Shown here piece by piece: positions 26,167 through 38,480 of a stretch of 64,000 bases of DNA; within the stretch, counting starts at the first letter, position 1, and each line of letters opens with the position of its first letter. The stretch comes from Archilochus colubris (taxonomy: Eukaryota > Chordata > Aves > Apodiformes > Trochilidae): positions 152,104,552 through 152,168,551 of the forward strand of contig CM041083.1 in NCBI GenBank assembly GCA_023079485.1, written 5' to 3'. Both the position numbers and the translations under genes were made by a program. Below the pieces are notes generated by a model. It ran no database searches. It had not been told where the DNA came from and was given only the letters and a program-made list of their open reading frames with translations.

Positions 26167-26876
26167 TGTCACAGTTTAACACTGGCCTGGCAATTAAACT
26201 GAGTGGCAGGTGCTCTCTATTAATCTCTCTTTCCTCCCTGATAAAGAAAGGAGAGAGAATAAGGCAGAGAGACTTATGGGTTGGAAACTAAACTACACAA
26301 CTTTAATGAAACAGTAATGGTAGGAAAAATTACTTAATATATACAAATATACAAATATACAAATATACAGGAAAATTGGTACCACATTCCTTCGCCCTCT
26401 TTTCCCCAATAACTCTCACGTCACCACCGAGCTGCAGGGCAGCCCTGGGAAAGTCCAGGCTGGACTCCTGGAGTCGGCAGCAGTCGGGAGCTGGAGGCAG
26501 GAACACACAGATATGGGCTGGCACAGATCAGAACCACAGGCAGACGAATGGATGGAATCCTCCCAGGATGCCAAAGAAAAACAGGGAACGGGTGAAGAAA
26601 GGGAAGCAGGAAAGGCAGGAAGGGCAGGAGGCCAGAAGCTGGAAGCATGGCTTGGCCCTCGTGATGCCTCAAATTCTCAGAGCTGAGCAGTGGCCTTGAT
26701 TCTGCAGATCAGTCTCCAGCAGTAACTATAAATATCGAGTGTTATCAGTCCTAGAAGCACACACTGTCTGAGAAACTTGCTGTTAATTTCAGCAAGTACA
26801 GCTACTTACAAGAGACTTAGCTGAAAGCAAAAGTATAAGATAGAAAATCACCTTTATCCTGGCCCAAACCAGGACA
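26167..26876 (+). mobile_element. solo endogenous retrovirus LTR with 5-bp target duplication
   Basis: The LTR runs from TGTCACAGTTT to CCAAACCAGGACA. Its ends form the expected inverted repeat (TGTC..AGTTT against TGTCCTGGTTTGG). The flanks are a perfect CTCAT duplication (26162-26166 and 26877-26881). It is 710 bp long and has no internal proviral sequence, so it is a solo LTR. Its start shows the same layout as the LTR at 4530 (a purine-rich GGAGAGAGAATAA block follows), but the body differs, suggesting a separate subfamily. It includes a short ACAAATAT tandem repeat at 26343-26368. The frames at 26330-26699 inside it are not genes. Confidence 0.87.
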
Positions 26877-29800
26877 CTCATATAGAGTGATGTCTTCAGA
26901 GGTTATTTATCCTCATAAATTTTTTTAAATAAAATTTCCATGTTCTTCAATACATTTTTTTGCAATTTACAAGCTAACTAATTTCTCTTTGCCAGCTGCC
27001 TTTATGAATCTTTTGCCATGTGATGACTTTAATGTTCCATCCTCCAGCATTACAGTTCAGCTGAAGAATGAAAATAAAGCTCCAAAAATTAAGGTAGTCT
27101 ATTAAATTATCTCTGTATTAGTTACTTTAGTGTTTATGCTATGCATGCCAATGCAAGTGCTTTGTGTCAGAGCCAACCTTTTAAAAAGTTGCTTGCCCCT
27201 AAGCAATATTGATGATCTTAAAATAATTTTAAGCATTTTATGAGCATTAAAAATACAGTTCACCAGTGCTCTACAGCCTCAGAATCCATGTAACTACCTA
27301 TAAACTCCATCTCCCCCATCTCCACTGCATGCCCCATGCTCCTCCAAGCCAGATTTCAATCCTTTGACTCCACTGACTCCAACCCCACAGTCCCCAAACT
27401 GAGGCCACTGCACTGCTGACCATCCCTACCTTCCTACAGCATTCTCACACTCCCAGTTCTGGGCACCACAACCCCACCCTCAAAATACTAAACTTCCTAT
27501 CCTCCCATCCCACTTTTCCTAACAAAATAATGGCACAACCTGCGATAGTCCAAACTGCAGTCCAGGCTAAATTCAAGCAGATGGAGAAACTGCTTCACCA
27601 TGTAAGAGAATTACAGAATGCAGATTGCTCTGGTTACAGCCTTCTCTGCAGAGGGCAATTGCTGGGGTGCAGCTAAAACTCAGTAAAAAGTCAGGGGACC
27701 CCAAGCAACCATTTCAGATGTTTGCACTTAAGGCCGCCAGTGTCCAGGAGTCGTAACAGGCAAAGCTGAAACTTGAAAGTATGTGAAAGTTTGGTGCTTT
27801 TGCAACCTACAGCTTGAGTTCTTAAAACACTTCTTTAAAAGCTAAATCTTTCTATCAGGGCAATGGTGACAACTGCAGCAAACTTAAGTTTTAGAGACAG
27901 CAGGTTACTCCAAGAAATAAGTCAAGAGAACGGATTAGTGGTGCATGAGTCAAATCAAGTAAAGTAGGGATTAAAGCTATGTTAATACTACCTGATCCAG
28001 GGGTGAGCTATGCTGCATGTATATAAAACACATAAAACTTCAGGTACAATGATTCTAATGCAAAGCATGACATTGTTTAAGGAAACAAAATGCTGCAAGT
28101 TTCTATTAATCCTTTTAAATCCTTTTGCATGTGATTAGATACACTTACTGTCATACTGAATACTAATTGTTTTAAATATTAGCTGCAGTAAATGAGAATT
28201 TTAAAGTAACATACTATTAAAACAGCAAGAAGCAAACTGGACTAATATACCACCCATCTAAAAATAATTTAAAAGAATGATAAATGAGCCTGCAGCAATA
28301 TTTACTCATCGTACTAAAAAGGTCTATTCACAAGATGACATGCAGAGATGACATGCAGTCTGTTTTTTTTTTTTTTAATTCTCATACATTTTATCACACA
28401 AAGAATGTCACAGTTCCACATAAATCAAGGTATATTGTGTACCATGCTAGCAGCAATACACCTGACAAACATCAAGAGACGAAAATGTTTATACTGATAG
28501 CAATATTCACAATATTGCATTACAACAGCCTTTTTGGTTACTGAATGCTATCTTCTGTTTTTAACTAACTCACTGATGTTGGAAAAAGGCAGGCAGCTAC
28601 TTGGTCATGTAACAGACACTTTAAAAGAGAGGAACAATGTTATGAGTTTAGACACCTTTCAATACCATGCCAATTCCAGGCTTACTTTCATTCCCTTATA
28701 TAAGCCTTTCATCTTGTTTTTTTTCTTTTTCTGAAGAGAAAAAGACTTCTTTACTTTTGCTTATTTAAAAACAGATTCTCTGCTTAAATTTTTCAGTTAT
28801 TTGTGCATATCTTTTCAGTTTACTAACATTCAAAAAAATCAGCAGAGAGCTCAGAAAGATGATTTAGTCATATAACCTGATCTATAAATGTCTGCTGGTC
28901 TTACACTGACAAACCAAGCAATTTTACAGTTCCATACAGTATTTGTTTTTTTTTTCTCATAACTCCAATTCTGTTTAAGGAAAGTTGTTTATCTTCATAA
29001 AGAAGTTTCTAGCCAGCATGACTTATGAAGAAAGAGTGCAGGGGGGATAGAGGTCACCTGTGATACTACAAATCTAAGACAGATTTTTCAGCCCACATGC
29101 TTGAATTTTTAGGTGTCTGGTACATGACTATCAATACTGCTTCTCAAGCTTATATTTGTTAACTACTATATCCATTAATTTAAGTAAAGCTGAATTGTGA
29201 CTCTATGAAGAAAATATCCTACTAAGAGAATATTTTTGCCCTATAAGATGATCTCAAAAAACAGAAACTGTTAGGCACAAAGTCATGATTTCATCAATTA
29301 CTCTAATCAGACCAACATCTGGATTAAATTATTAACTCCTGTGTTGCTGAAACCTCTATGGCTATTAGAAATTATACTACATGATACATGTTAAATTCCT
29401 GTCTGACCCTGTTCGAAATCTATCTTTGCCAAGAAACCTGCTCAGCGCCTACTTAAGAGACTGACACAGAAGTTAGCACAGAATAAACCTGAGCTTGGCT
29501 TTCCCTCAAAGCCGCATCAGTTTCATGGGGACAGAAACACTAAACAAATTATTTCAGTTATGGATACCCAGAAAATAACTGGCTGCTCCTCCTCTATTAT
29601 TCTAGAAAAGATCTTTTTGCCCTTCCTGTTGTGTGCTCCTTCGAGTTACCATTAGCACCAAGATTCCTCATGATGGATCGTGGGAGAGGGTGTGAATTTT
29701 ACTAATGTACTCTTAGAGTACCTCCACCTGGGCTTCAGGCAGCAGGAGAAATTTCCAGGAGCAGCAATGGTGGATTTATGCAGTTCTCATAACATCCCTA

Positions 29801-30199
29801 ACATCAGAAAACAAATGGGAATAACTGGAGCTCTGCACATGCCTGAAAGAACCAGACACAGTTTGAATAACTGAGAGAAGATGAAAGAGCTTGTATGACC
29901 ACTGGGCAGCAATGGACAGATAAATGCATATCAGAAAAGATTAGCAAGGAAGAAGGGAGGTTACTTTTCATGTAGAGGAGCAGGCTGAAGGTATGGAACA
30001 GAAGCTGGTTGATAGCATGTGGTGACTCAGGACCAAAGAAAAGCCCGGTGAGGATGACATTGTGGTAAGAATTTGATCTAGTGCAAGATCAGGATAAGGA
30101 AGTGGATTCAGCCTTCTTTAAGGGAAGATCCCAACTCTTAAGATACTTTCAACCTCACAGTACCTGGAAGCAGAACACACAGAGAGACTGGGGACAAGT

Positions 30200-30560
30200 T
30201 CTTATGACAGAAGCTAGATGGGTCAACCAGGTATGGCACTCTTCTGGACTGATACTAATAAAGGAGGAGCGAATCATAGGGAAAGTAATTAAGAGCAGCC
30301 TTGGCTGTAGTGCCCATGAAATAATGCAGATCAAGACACCAACAGGTGTGAGGAAGGAGAGTAGCAGATTACACACCCTGGACTTCAGGTGAGCAGACCT
30401 GCTTATACAGGGAACTGGCAAATAGGATCCTATGGGATCCAGCACTGAAGAGAGAGGTTGCTCAGGAGTCAGCAGTCTTTGAGGACTGCCTTTTTTCCAA
30501 GGGGAAAGTCCATCCTGACACTCCAGTGGTTAGATTTATCAAGAGACAGGCTTGGGTAAA
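30200..30560 (+). mobile_element. probable CR1 LINE, upstream ORF2 fragment
   Basis: The plus-strand frame ending at 30392 closes with SSRLHTLDFR, preceded by a SLGCSAHEIMQIK-like stretch. This resembles the 'HSDHE..EFKI...TLDFRRA' end of the CR1 endonuclease domain. The following bases (AGGTGAGCAGACC and onward) continue the CR1 nucleotide pattern with stops. Strongly diverged; the boundaries are approximate and another jockey-type LINE is possible. Confidence 0.55.
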
Positions 30561-32663
30561 CAGGAAACTAATTACTAAGCTTCATGACAAAAAAGGATGT
30601 AATTGGAAGCGATGATCTTTTTTCTTAAGAGGTTCAGAAAAGCAGATCTTGCACAAAACATCTGTGTCACTTTTCCAATAGGTATGACTTTTCAACTACT
30701 ACATTGTAGTTATTAACAAATAATATATGCAAAATCTGCTCAGATGCAGTTCCATATGTATACAGGCACAGATATGCATAATACTTGTTTAGTAATAAAA
30801 CTAAATCACCTAAAGATTAGCTCTGTTACCCAAACTCTGCTTAATCTTTTAAACAAATGTTAGGCACTACTTAGCTTTCAAACCTTCTGCACTTTGCCTC
30901 TTAGAAAGCAGGAGCTAATATGAAATTTTATCTAGGCTTATTATGAGATTTAGAATAGCTTCAAAAAATATTTAGACTTTTAGCAAAACTATTTCTTTGC
31001 AGTTTCAGCTGACTCTTCAATATTCTTTTACTCCTTCGATTTTTATGGCAAATATTTTTTAAAGAAGCATCTTTTTAACATGGGTATCACTCCCAACCCT
31101 AAGGGACCCTTTGTTTTATACTTTAAGACTTCTAATCACGTACACATATAAAGTACATTTTATTGGGGTTTTTTTTGTTCTGGCTCATTAAACACAGCTG
31201 CTTTCAATGGTTAGGAAAAGTAACCAAATACAACATGCAAAAGAACCCAAGTGACTAACAATTAAGTGGCTGCTTAAAATCCACAGAGTGGCTTTGTAGT
31301 TGTTTCTTTACAGAGCTATAGAAAAGCAACAGCTTACAGATACTGTTTCAGAAGAGGGTATGTAAACCAGCAAGTGAAACAGGTCCTTCCACTTCAGTAT
31401 AAAAAAAGTTAAAACTCCCCCCTTCCACCCCCCATTTATTTTTTGTTTTCACATCTAAAAATCTTGCTATGTTCTGCAACAATTGTTTTGTCAATAACCA
31501 ATTATTTTGAAATACAGTGAGAAAACATTTTCTGCTCCAATAAGGAATATTGGCTCTTTTCAGTACCAAATTCTGAAGGCTCTACACTGCAATCTGTTTT
31601 TAGACAAGATCACAAGAAAGCAAGAAGTGAATTAACTTAGTCTGTAGTAAATACGTATTAATATCAGCAGAGTATAGGAAAGGTTTTACAACTTGAAATT
31701 ATCTATATGGGTGTATAAAAGACAGTTCAGCAAGAATAAAATGTAATAATTCTGAGGTATAGGTTTATCTATTTCCAGAAGATCTGGAACTAATTTCAAA
31801 CTTTCATTCATGATCTCAGCCAAATAAATCCATATTTTTACTACCTTGAGATAAACAAGTGCTGACAGGATGAGGACATTAATTGCCAGGAAAAGAAAAT
31901 ACCACGTGTGGTAAATTTCTGAATGCCTGCTTAGACAATTAATTCCACGAGACCCAGTCCTGGGCCTGAAAAATCACAAAACAGACCTAGGATTGTCACG
32001 ATAAATAGTCCTTTTAAAAAGTTAGTACTGAAATGCCATAGGGTCTGGTAGCAGTTGTTAAAAACAGTGGTTCATTGAAAAATGAATTTGCAAGTATTAG
32101 ACATGAGTCCTTCTCATGCACACCCTTTAATATCTATTAACTCATTTTTGTTGTAAGAGCCATTCCAGGCTTAGCATTAGTCACCATCATTATGATTGCT
32201 AATATTGCTAAATTGCTAAATAAAGGGGCAGGGATCGCCCTCAAGCACCTGGACCTGACTCTCCACACTGCTGAAACTATCACCTCACCTCATTCTGTGG
32301 CTCTGTTCAGATGGCCCCAGGACTTATCTCAATGAGATGTCCAGCTGCACTTCTGAAGATCGTGCATTTTACATACTACTTTCAGAGAACACCATACTGT
32401 AGTACAGGTCTGGCTCCTTCTTGGCATCCTCTGAGATCATCCTCCCATTAGCAGGCACCATAGCAATGTACAGGCATCCCTCCATACACCCATGCTGCAG
32501 CTTATGGCACAAAATGTGCACTCATGTTACACTATATTTGCTGCCTGTAAAAAGTTTTCTGATTTTTAAGACTGCTTGAATTTTGGTGAAAAGAAGCCCT
32601 AAAAGTCCACAGTGCCTTTGCATTACAAGAGCATCATACTGGAGACTGAAGGGCAAAACTAAG

Positions 32664-33108
32664 AACCACTAAAATGATCAGGGCGCTGAAGCACCTCCCC
32701 TATGAAGACAGGCTAAAAAATTGGGGTTGTTCAGCCTGAAGAAGAGAAGGCTCCAACATGACTTTATGGCAACCTTTGAATATCTGAAGGGGACCTAGAA
32801 GAAAGCTGGGTTAGGGCTTTTTACATGGGTGTGTTGTGACAGGACATGGGGAAACTGTTTAAAACTTGTAAAGGTGAGATTCAGGTTAGACATTAGGAAG
32901 AAATTCTTTCCTGTGAGAGTGGTGGGACACTGGCACAGGTTGCCCAAGGAAGTTGTGGCTGTCCCTTCCCTGGAAGTGTTCAAGGCCAGGCTGGATGGGG
33001 CCTTGAGCGGCCTAATCTAGTGGAAGGTGTCCCTGTCCATGCAGGGGGTTTGGAACCAGATGATCTTTAAGTTCTCTTCCAACCCAAACCCTTCTGCAAT
33101 TCTATGAA
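32664..33108 (+). mobile_element. CR1 LINE 3' fragment
   Basis: Plus-oriented CR1 tail: GATCAGGGCGCTGAAGCACC, then TTAGACATTAGGAAGAAATT, then 'ggatggggccttgagcggcc', ending near GCAATTCTATGA. About 445 bp, 5'-truncated. The open frames across it on both strands belong to the repeat. Confidence 0.93.
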
Positions 33109-34611
33109 AACCAATCTAGTAAGAGCAGTCAGTCCCTTCTACAGGACACCAGCTTTTAGCAATCTACGTTGATCTATTCCACTCAGCATGAGAACCAGGA
33201 TATGATCCCCTGTCCTCTATTCATGGACACACCTTTCACGTCACCCCAATCAGATCAAGTCCTAAGGCTACTGAGCACTGCTGACTTCCAAGAGAAACTT
33301 AAATATAGGAGGCAGAAATGAGTATGTTGCTACATAGTTGAAGTAATTTTTTGTTGGTTTTAATTGCAGAATATTGTAGTTGTTTCTAAGTGGAAATTTT
33401 TGTGAATCCAGAGGTGAAATACTTCTTGCATTCAAGACCCAACACTGTGTGTTCACACCCATGAAAAATTACGCTGTAGGCAACAGGCTTTACAAAACCA
33501 AAACATGATATAATGAACATCTTTAGCTAATATGACAGAGCAACTCATTTTCTGTCTCCAACTAAATCCTCTTTCAGAGATCTGACTGTCAGATAGAGTT
33601 ACTCAAATTAGCCCTGCCTGTACACACCAAAAAGAAAAAAGAATTCTTGATTTGATTTCAGATAGAACCAAATTCCAAATTACCTGAGTGCAGATCTTAG
33701 CAGAAGCCCAAATTACTATTCAGATATGATCTTGGAGTTTCATCAAAGTAATCGGATCTGTTTTAAACTGACTCCTGCTATTACTTTAAGCTGAATTTAA
33801 AAGTCTGTTTTTAACTTGAATTAACAAGAGTACTACACACCATCTTTTTCTGAGATTGTAGCATTCTTCGAGAGTAGTTTGTCTCATTTATTCAACTTCA
33901 TATGCATAATGATGCTCTATGAACAAACTTTGCAATAAAATGTACATTAATCAGATCCTTTACTCTTTATCATACTCCTTGTTCTCACAACTGCATACAT
34001 GACCTCCCAAGGTTGCTGAAAATAAGCCTAGATTGATTCCTAAAAAATAATCAAACAAACAAAAAAATACCCAACCAAACAAACTGCTGAGAAATTGGAA
34101 AAGTATCTCCAGCACTTTTTTCCACTTCATCAGGAATTGTTTCATTCTGCAGTTCCAGCAAACGTAACATTTTTCAGTAAGTCATGGTATTCAGCCTTTT
34201 GCTGCAAACAGAAGCTTGACAGATTGTTCACTAATGTACCTACTGGCAGCCCCTTGTGAAGAAGGCAAGGGCGACTGCTTTACTGTCCATCCTATTCTGC
34301 TGTTCTATGAATTCCACGAGAAGGAAACCAAAATCTTATTTGGAACCAAGAGAACAAGGGGAGTTGAAAGCTCCCATTTAATCTACCTGTAAAATGACCA
34401 ACTGAAATCAGCTAAAAACTCTAGCTTTATTAGCAACTATGGGATAAAAGAACGGAATTCTTCAAGAAAGTTGTTACATTACAATACCAGAAATTGAGTG
34501 TAGGAAATATAAATATGTTAAAAAATTCTTTTGCAGGCAATTATCTTTAAATAATCTTTAAAGCAGGCAAATAATCTTTTTGCAGGCAATCTTTAAATAA
34601 TCCAAGTCATC

Positions 34612-34735
34612 CATACATCATCATCATCATCATCACCATCATCATCATAACAAAACAAAAAAACAAAAACAAACAAACAAAAAAAAAAACAAAAAAAAAA
34701 CCAAACAAGCAAAAAAAGAACCAACCAAAAAAAAG
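34612..34735. repeat. (ATC)n microsatellite followed by A/C-only tract
   Basis: About eleven ATC/ACC triplets (34612-34648) run into 60 bp of A and C only (34649-34708), then a nearly pure A/C stretch to 34733. Immediately before it (34530-34600) the words TTTGCAGGCAA and ATCTTTAAATAAT recur as imperfect tandem copies. Confidence 0.9.
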
Positions 34736-37429
34736 TAAGACCAGACCTTTGAGGCTTTCTTCTATTTAATTCATGCTTTGCATATTGTTGGATTCTCCAC
34801 ACAATGAAGGGGGTCTTTTAGGATTTTTAAGTATTGGGGTTTATCTGCACAGACTCAAAACCACTGCACTTGTCACACAGAACCAGACAGGAAAAAACAA
34901 AGTATTTTTGCAACTAACATTTAAAATCAGAATGAAAGTGGTAAATGTTTCGACACAGTGTGGCAATAGAGGTGAGCATGTACTATAGTTACACAAGATT
35001 GAGTATGGTAAGTCAAGTTTCTACATTGCTGGGGATAGCAATAAAAATCTTGTCATTATTAAACCTATTAACTTATCTTGATTATTAGTTGCCAATTTCA
35101 ATGACATGATGTCCTGTGTTATGTGAATGATAACACAAATTCAAATTTGTGGTTCCCATGTCCCTGAGGGTCACATTCATGCACATATCTGGTATTTTTG
35201 CATATGATGATAGAGATATTTTTGCTCCTTTAAAGGTACATGCATGCAACCAGTATAAAACTAGTTATAGCAAATAATGCATTTTTTGGAACTAACATAT
35301 TCAAAATAAGGACACATAGCTCTCCTCAAATAAAACAAAATCACAATTTGCATTATTTACTAATATATGGCTGCTTAGTTTTTATTACCATTAAGAAGAG
35401 AAAATACACAATTGTCAATGCTACAGACTTTTATTTTACTAATAATCCTTCTCCATGATCCTTCAGCTAATGATCCTTCTCCATGTAAAAAGGTGTGGTT
35501 CGGTTTTAGGCATTTCACTGAAGATAACCTCACACAAGCCAAATCTAAAGTACCCCTAAAATAAAGAAATGTAGGGAATATAACAGAGGCAAAGCTCTGA
35601 AGTTGACACCTAAAACTTGATAGCTGAGGGGCTCCTTAGATGCCACCAGCTGCACTGGCTGTGCAGGGCATTTGCCCACACAGAGCATCTGATATGCCAG
35701 AGGTGTCCCACCCCCCTCCTCCTGCTGCTCCAGAAGGACTCAAGTCTCACAGAGATGCTGCATCTGCCAGCCCCGTGGGGATATTCCAGAGACTCTAGAG
35801 AAATGGCACCAGATGCCTATATTGACGCAACCAAATTAAGCCTTATAAAGGCAACTTTGAGACCTACAAAGAGTGGTTTTATGTATGTATTACACACAGG
35901 CACATTTCTAAGTGCCATCAGAAAACATTTTAAAAATGTTTTTGCTTCTTGCCTCTAAAGAAGGCTTAATATAGAAGATTAGTAGCAAAAGTGACATTTC
36001 TTTCCTCTTCACATTATGTTTCTAGCCTGCGAATAGCTTTAATCACAGCTAAACCTTCTAAAATACTCATTAAATCCTCGTTTCTTTGTCATCTCCAATT
36101 CTGAATAGATTTTACTGGTCACAATTATTTGTTTCATGTAGCTCTCAGATCAAAGCTACACAGAGCAAAAACTCTGATGCCTGTGATCAGTTCCTTCAGG
36201 GCTGGTGTCTTCCTGGCTGCCCACAGCCATACAATTCCATCAAAGGGTGAAAGGCTGCTGACCAGGCAGCTGTGCTGCACCTCCCGCTGACTGGGGCTTG
36301 CAGGGGCAGCAGCAGAAGAAGAAAAAGTTCTTCTTCTATTACCCTTAGAATTCAAGACCAACTTTTGCTTCACAAACACAAAATACCAAAAAAGTCAGAA
36401 GAAGAAATTGAGAGTGATGTTTTAAAAACACTGTAGAGGCAGGGAGCAAATCAGAGAGCAGTATACAAGCAGTATCTCCAGTATAGAAGTGAATAAATAG
36501 AATCAAAATAAAGGACAACTGCAGAGAAAGTGCAATAGTTACACTAGACTACGAATGAGAAGAACATAAACAGATACTGTATTGTTCATACTGATATTAT
36601 ACACACAAATAATCAGAACAAAAAAAATTTAAACCATTAACAGGGCTTTGACTCAGATTTCACTCTCCAGACATCTTAATTTGCATGGTACCTATCAAAT
36701 CAGGCTTTTCAAATAAACTGTTTCTTTTCTTTTCAGTGAAAACAATAATTAAATCTTTAGCTAAGGACAATGTAAGAAGACAGTGCAGTGTTGTCAAGTG
36801 CACTAATAGCCTAAATATAGTGCTTTGGTTTGTAAACTGCACACTTCAATATTAAGTGTGCTAAATTTAGGATGATCTGTTATGTTTAAAATTAGAGTAA
36901 TCAGAAAGCTGTATTTTGAAGTGATTCAAAATGATGGTAGTACACCTTATCTCAACTTGCAAAGTTAATAAAAACTACACAGATTCCCTTAAAAAAATAA
37001 AAAGGAGCTACTGATATTTTAAAGTAAAGGGTATGTTAATTCAGCTTTTGTTGTACTGAGAAGTCATTTTCTGTCAGGAAAGCACTGATGCACATTTAAT
37101 ACTTAACTTGCCATCTAAATATGAACACACTTCACACATATGTGTGGAAAAAAAAAAAATCCAGCTCTATAACCCTGGCCAAGAAAATATCTTACTTGAT
37201 TATTTGTGAATAGAACCACTGAAGTCAACTGAGGTCTCTCAAGACTGGGAAAAAAAAGCCCAAATCTAAGAAGGTAAGTCTTATTTCATACATATGCATG
37301 CTTTGTTAAGTAATTTGTTTTTCGCTTTAAAAAGTTTTATTGTTGATCTATGAGCTACCATGTAATCAAATTGCCGGGAATTTTAATCAGTTACAGCTTT
37401 AGGCAGATATTCAGTAGAGAAAATGTGCG

Positions 37430-38480
37430 GATCCACGGCTGGCACTGGAGTCAGTCGCTCTCATTTCTCACCAGAGTTAACTCCAGCAGTCCAAGCCGCC
37501 CTTCGGTGGCTCTGCCTTCCCTCGGGGTTAGTTCTGACACCAAGATACCTCTTCCTGCCCAGGGGCACCTGAAAGCATGGTGATTCCCCAGGTTAACCTG
37601 GCTCTGACAGGGCACAGAAGTGAGCGGAAGGGGACTTCAGGCAAGTGTTGGAGTGCTCCAGTTTTCGCCGAGCCCCACACCCCGACAAGAGAACTTTCCC
37701 TCTTCAGTAAGCAGCCAGGCATCAACACACACAATACGCACCCCGTCACCAGAACGTCCCCGGCACCTCCCGATGGAGCTGCGGAGCCAAGTGCGGACAC
37801 GGCGGACAAGGGGTGGACGGGAGGTGCCCCAACCTCCCCGCCACGGCACCAAACTCACACCCGCTCCCTCGGCCCCCCCTCCCCGCTCCCGGGCAGGACT
37901 GCCCTGGCGCCCTCCGCTCACCCCGCCTTATGCCCCCCGCCAAGTTTTCCCTTTACCTGCCCTCGGGGACTCCGGGATACCCCTGAGGGGACCGAGCTGC
38001 CGCAGCTGGAAAACTTCCCGGACTCCCTCGCAGCTCGGCGGTGGCTCCGCATCCCCCGAGGAGGCGGCGGCGGCCAGCAGCAAGGCTCCGAGGCTGAGGA
38101 CACCGAGGCTGAAGCTCTTCCCCCCCATCACCTCCCGGCCGCCGCCCATGACACCGAGAGAGCGCCCGAGCCGCCGCCACCGGGGGAGGCTGCGGCTGCC
38201 AGCACCGCCCGCTGCCTCCGGCGTGACCCTCCCCCGGCCCAGCCCCCGCAGGTTCCCCGCCCGCTGTTCCCCCCCCTCCCCACCCCAATGAAGGCCCCCC
38301 TGACGGTGACAGCGGGAAGGCTCTGCCCACCGCCGGCCCGGCGGTGCCTTGAGACCGCCCCGTCGAGGCTTGGGGGTGGGCACGGCCCGCTCAGCGAGGG
38401 GGCAAGGGGAAGACACCCACCCCACCTGCCCCACCTACCCACCCCCCTACACCCCCTCCCCCGGGTGCAGAGGGAATGAG
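37430..38480 (-). promoter_or_regulatory. GPC5: CpG island over GPC5 exon 1 (promoter region)
   Basis: About 1 kb of very GC-rich, CpG-dense DNA sits abruptly inside AT-rich sequence and covers the GPC5 start codon. Transcription is leftward, so the core promoter and 5' UTR should lie between about 38150 and 38480. No TATA box is evident, and the transcription start cannot be placed by eye. The open frames of up to 300 codons on both strands here reflect GC content. Confidence 0.85.
37957..38149 (-). CDS. GPC5: glypican-5, exon 1 coding part (signal peptide and N-terminus)
   Basis: The coding part of exon 1 gives 64 codons plus one base and ends at donor GCAG/GTAAAG (37957/37956). From the ATG at 38149 the protein starts MGGGREVMGGKSFSLGVLS. 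A hydrophobic run LGVLSLGALLLAAAASS follows as signal peptide, then DAEPPPSCEGVREVFQLRQL. Cys40 is the first of the conserved glypican cysteines, and the exon closes with GIPESPRAG, matching the GPC5 N-terminus. A second in-frame ATG at 38128 (codon 8), also with G at -3 and +4, would give a signal peptide closer to the usual length; either could be the true start. The same frame stays open upstream to 38434 without needing to be coding. The exon joins in phase to exon 2 (Gly split G/GG). Confidence 0.95.

Larger units (their letters stand above)
23358..37956 (-). other. GPC5: GPC5 intron 1
   Basis: A 14.6-kb intron between the exon 1 donor (GCAG/GTAAAG) and the exon 2 acceptor. It contains a degraded CR1 tail (23655-23812), a solo LTR (26167-26876), a probable CR1 ORF piece (30200-30560), a CR1 3' end (32664-33108) and an ATC/AC low-complexity block (34612-34735). 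The segments 23813-26166, 26877-30199, 30561-32663, 33109-34611 and 34736-37430 hold nothing I can name. The stretch at about 27300-27535 is unusually C-rich but has no recognisable element. Confidence 0.85.

Noticed and set aside
37577..38479. 300-codon plus-strand open frame over the GPC5 CpG island
   Set aside because: Pro/Arg/Ser-rich low-complexity product typical of GC-rich DNA, antisense to the real exon 1, with no recognisable domain.
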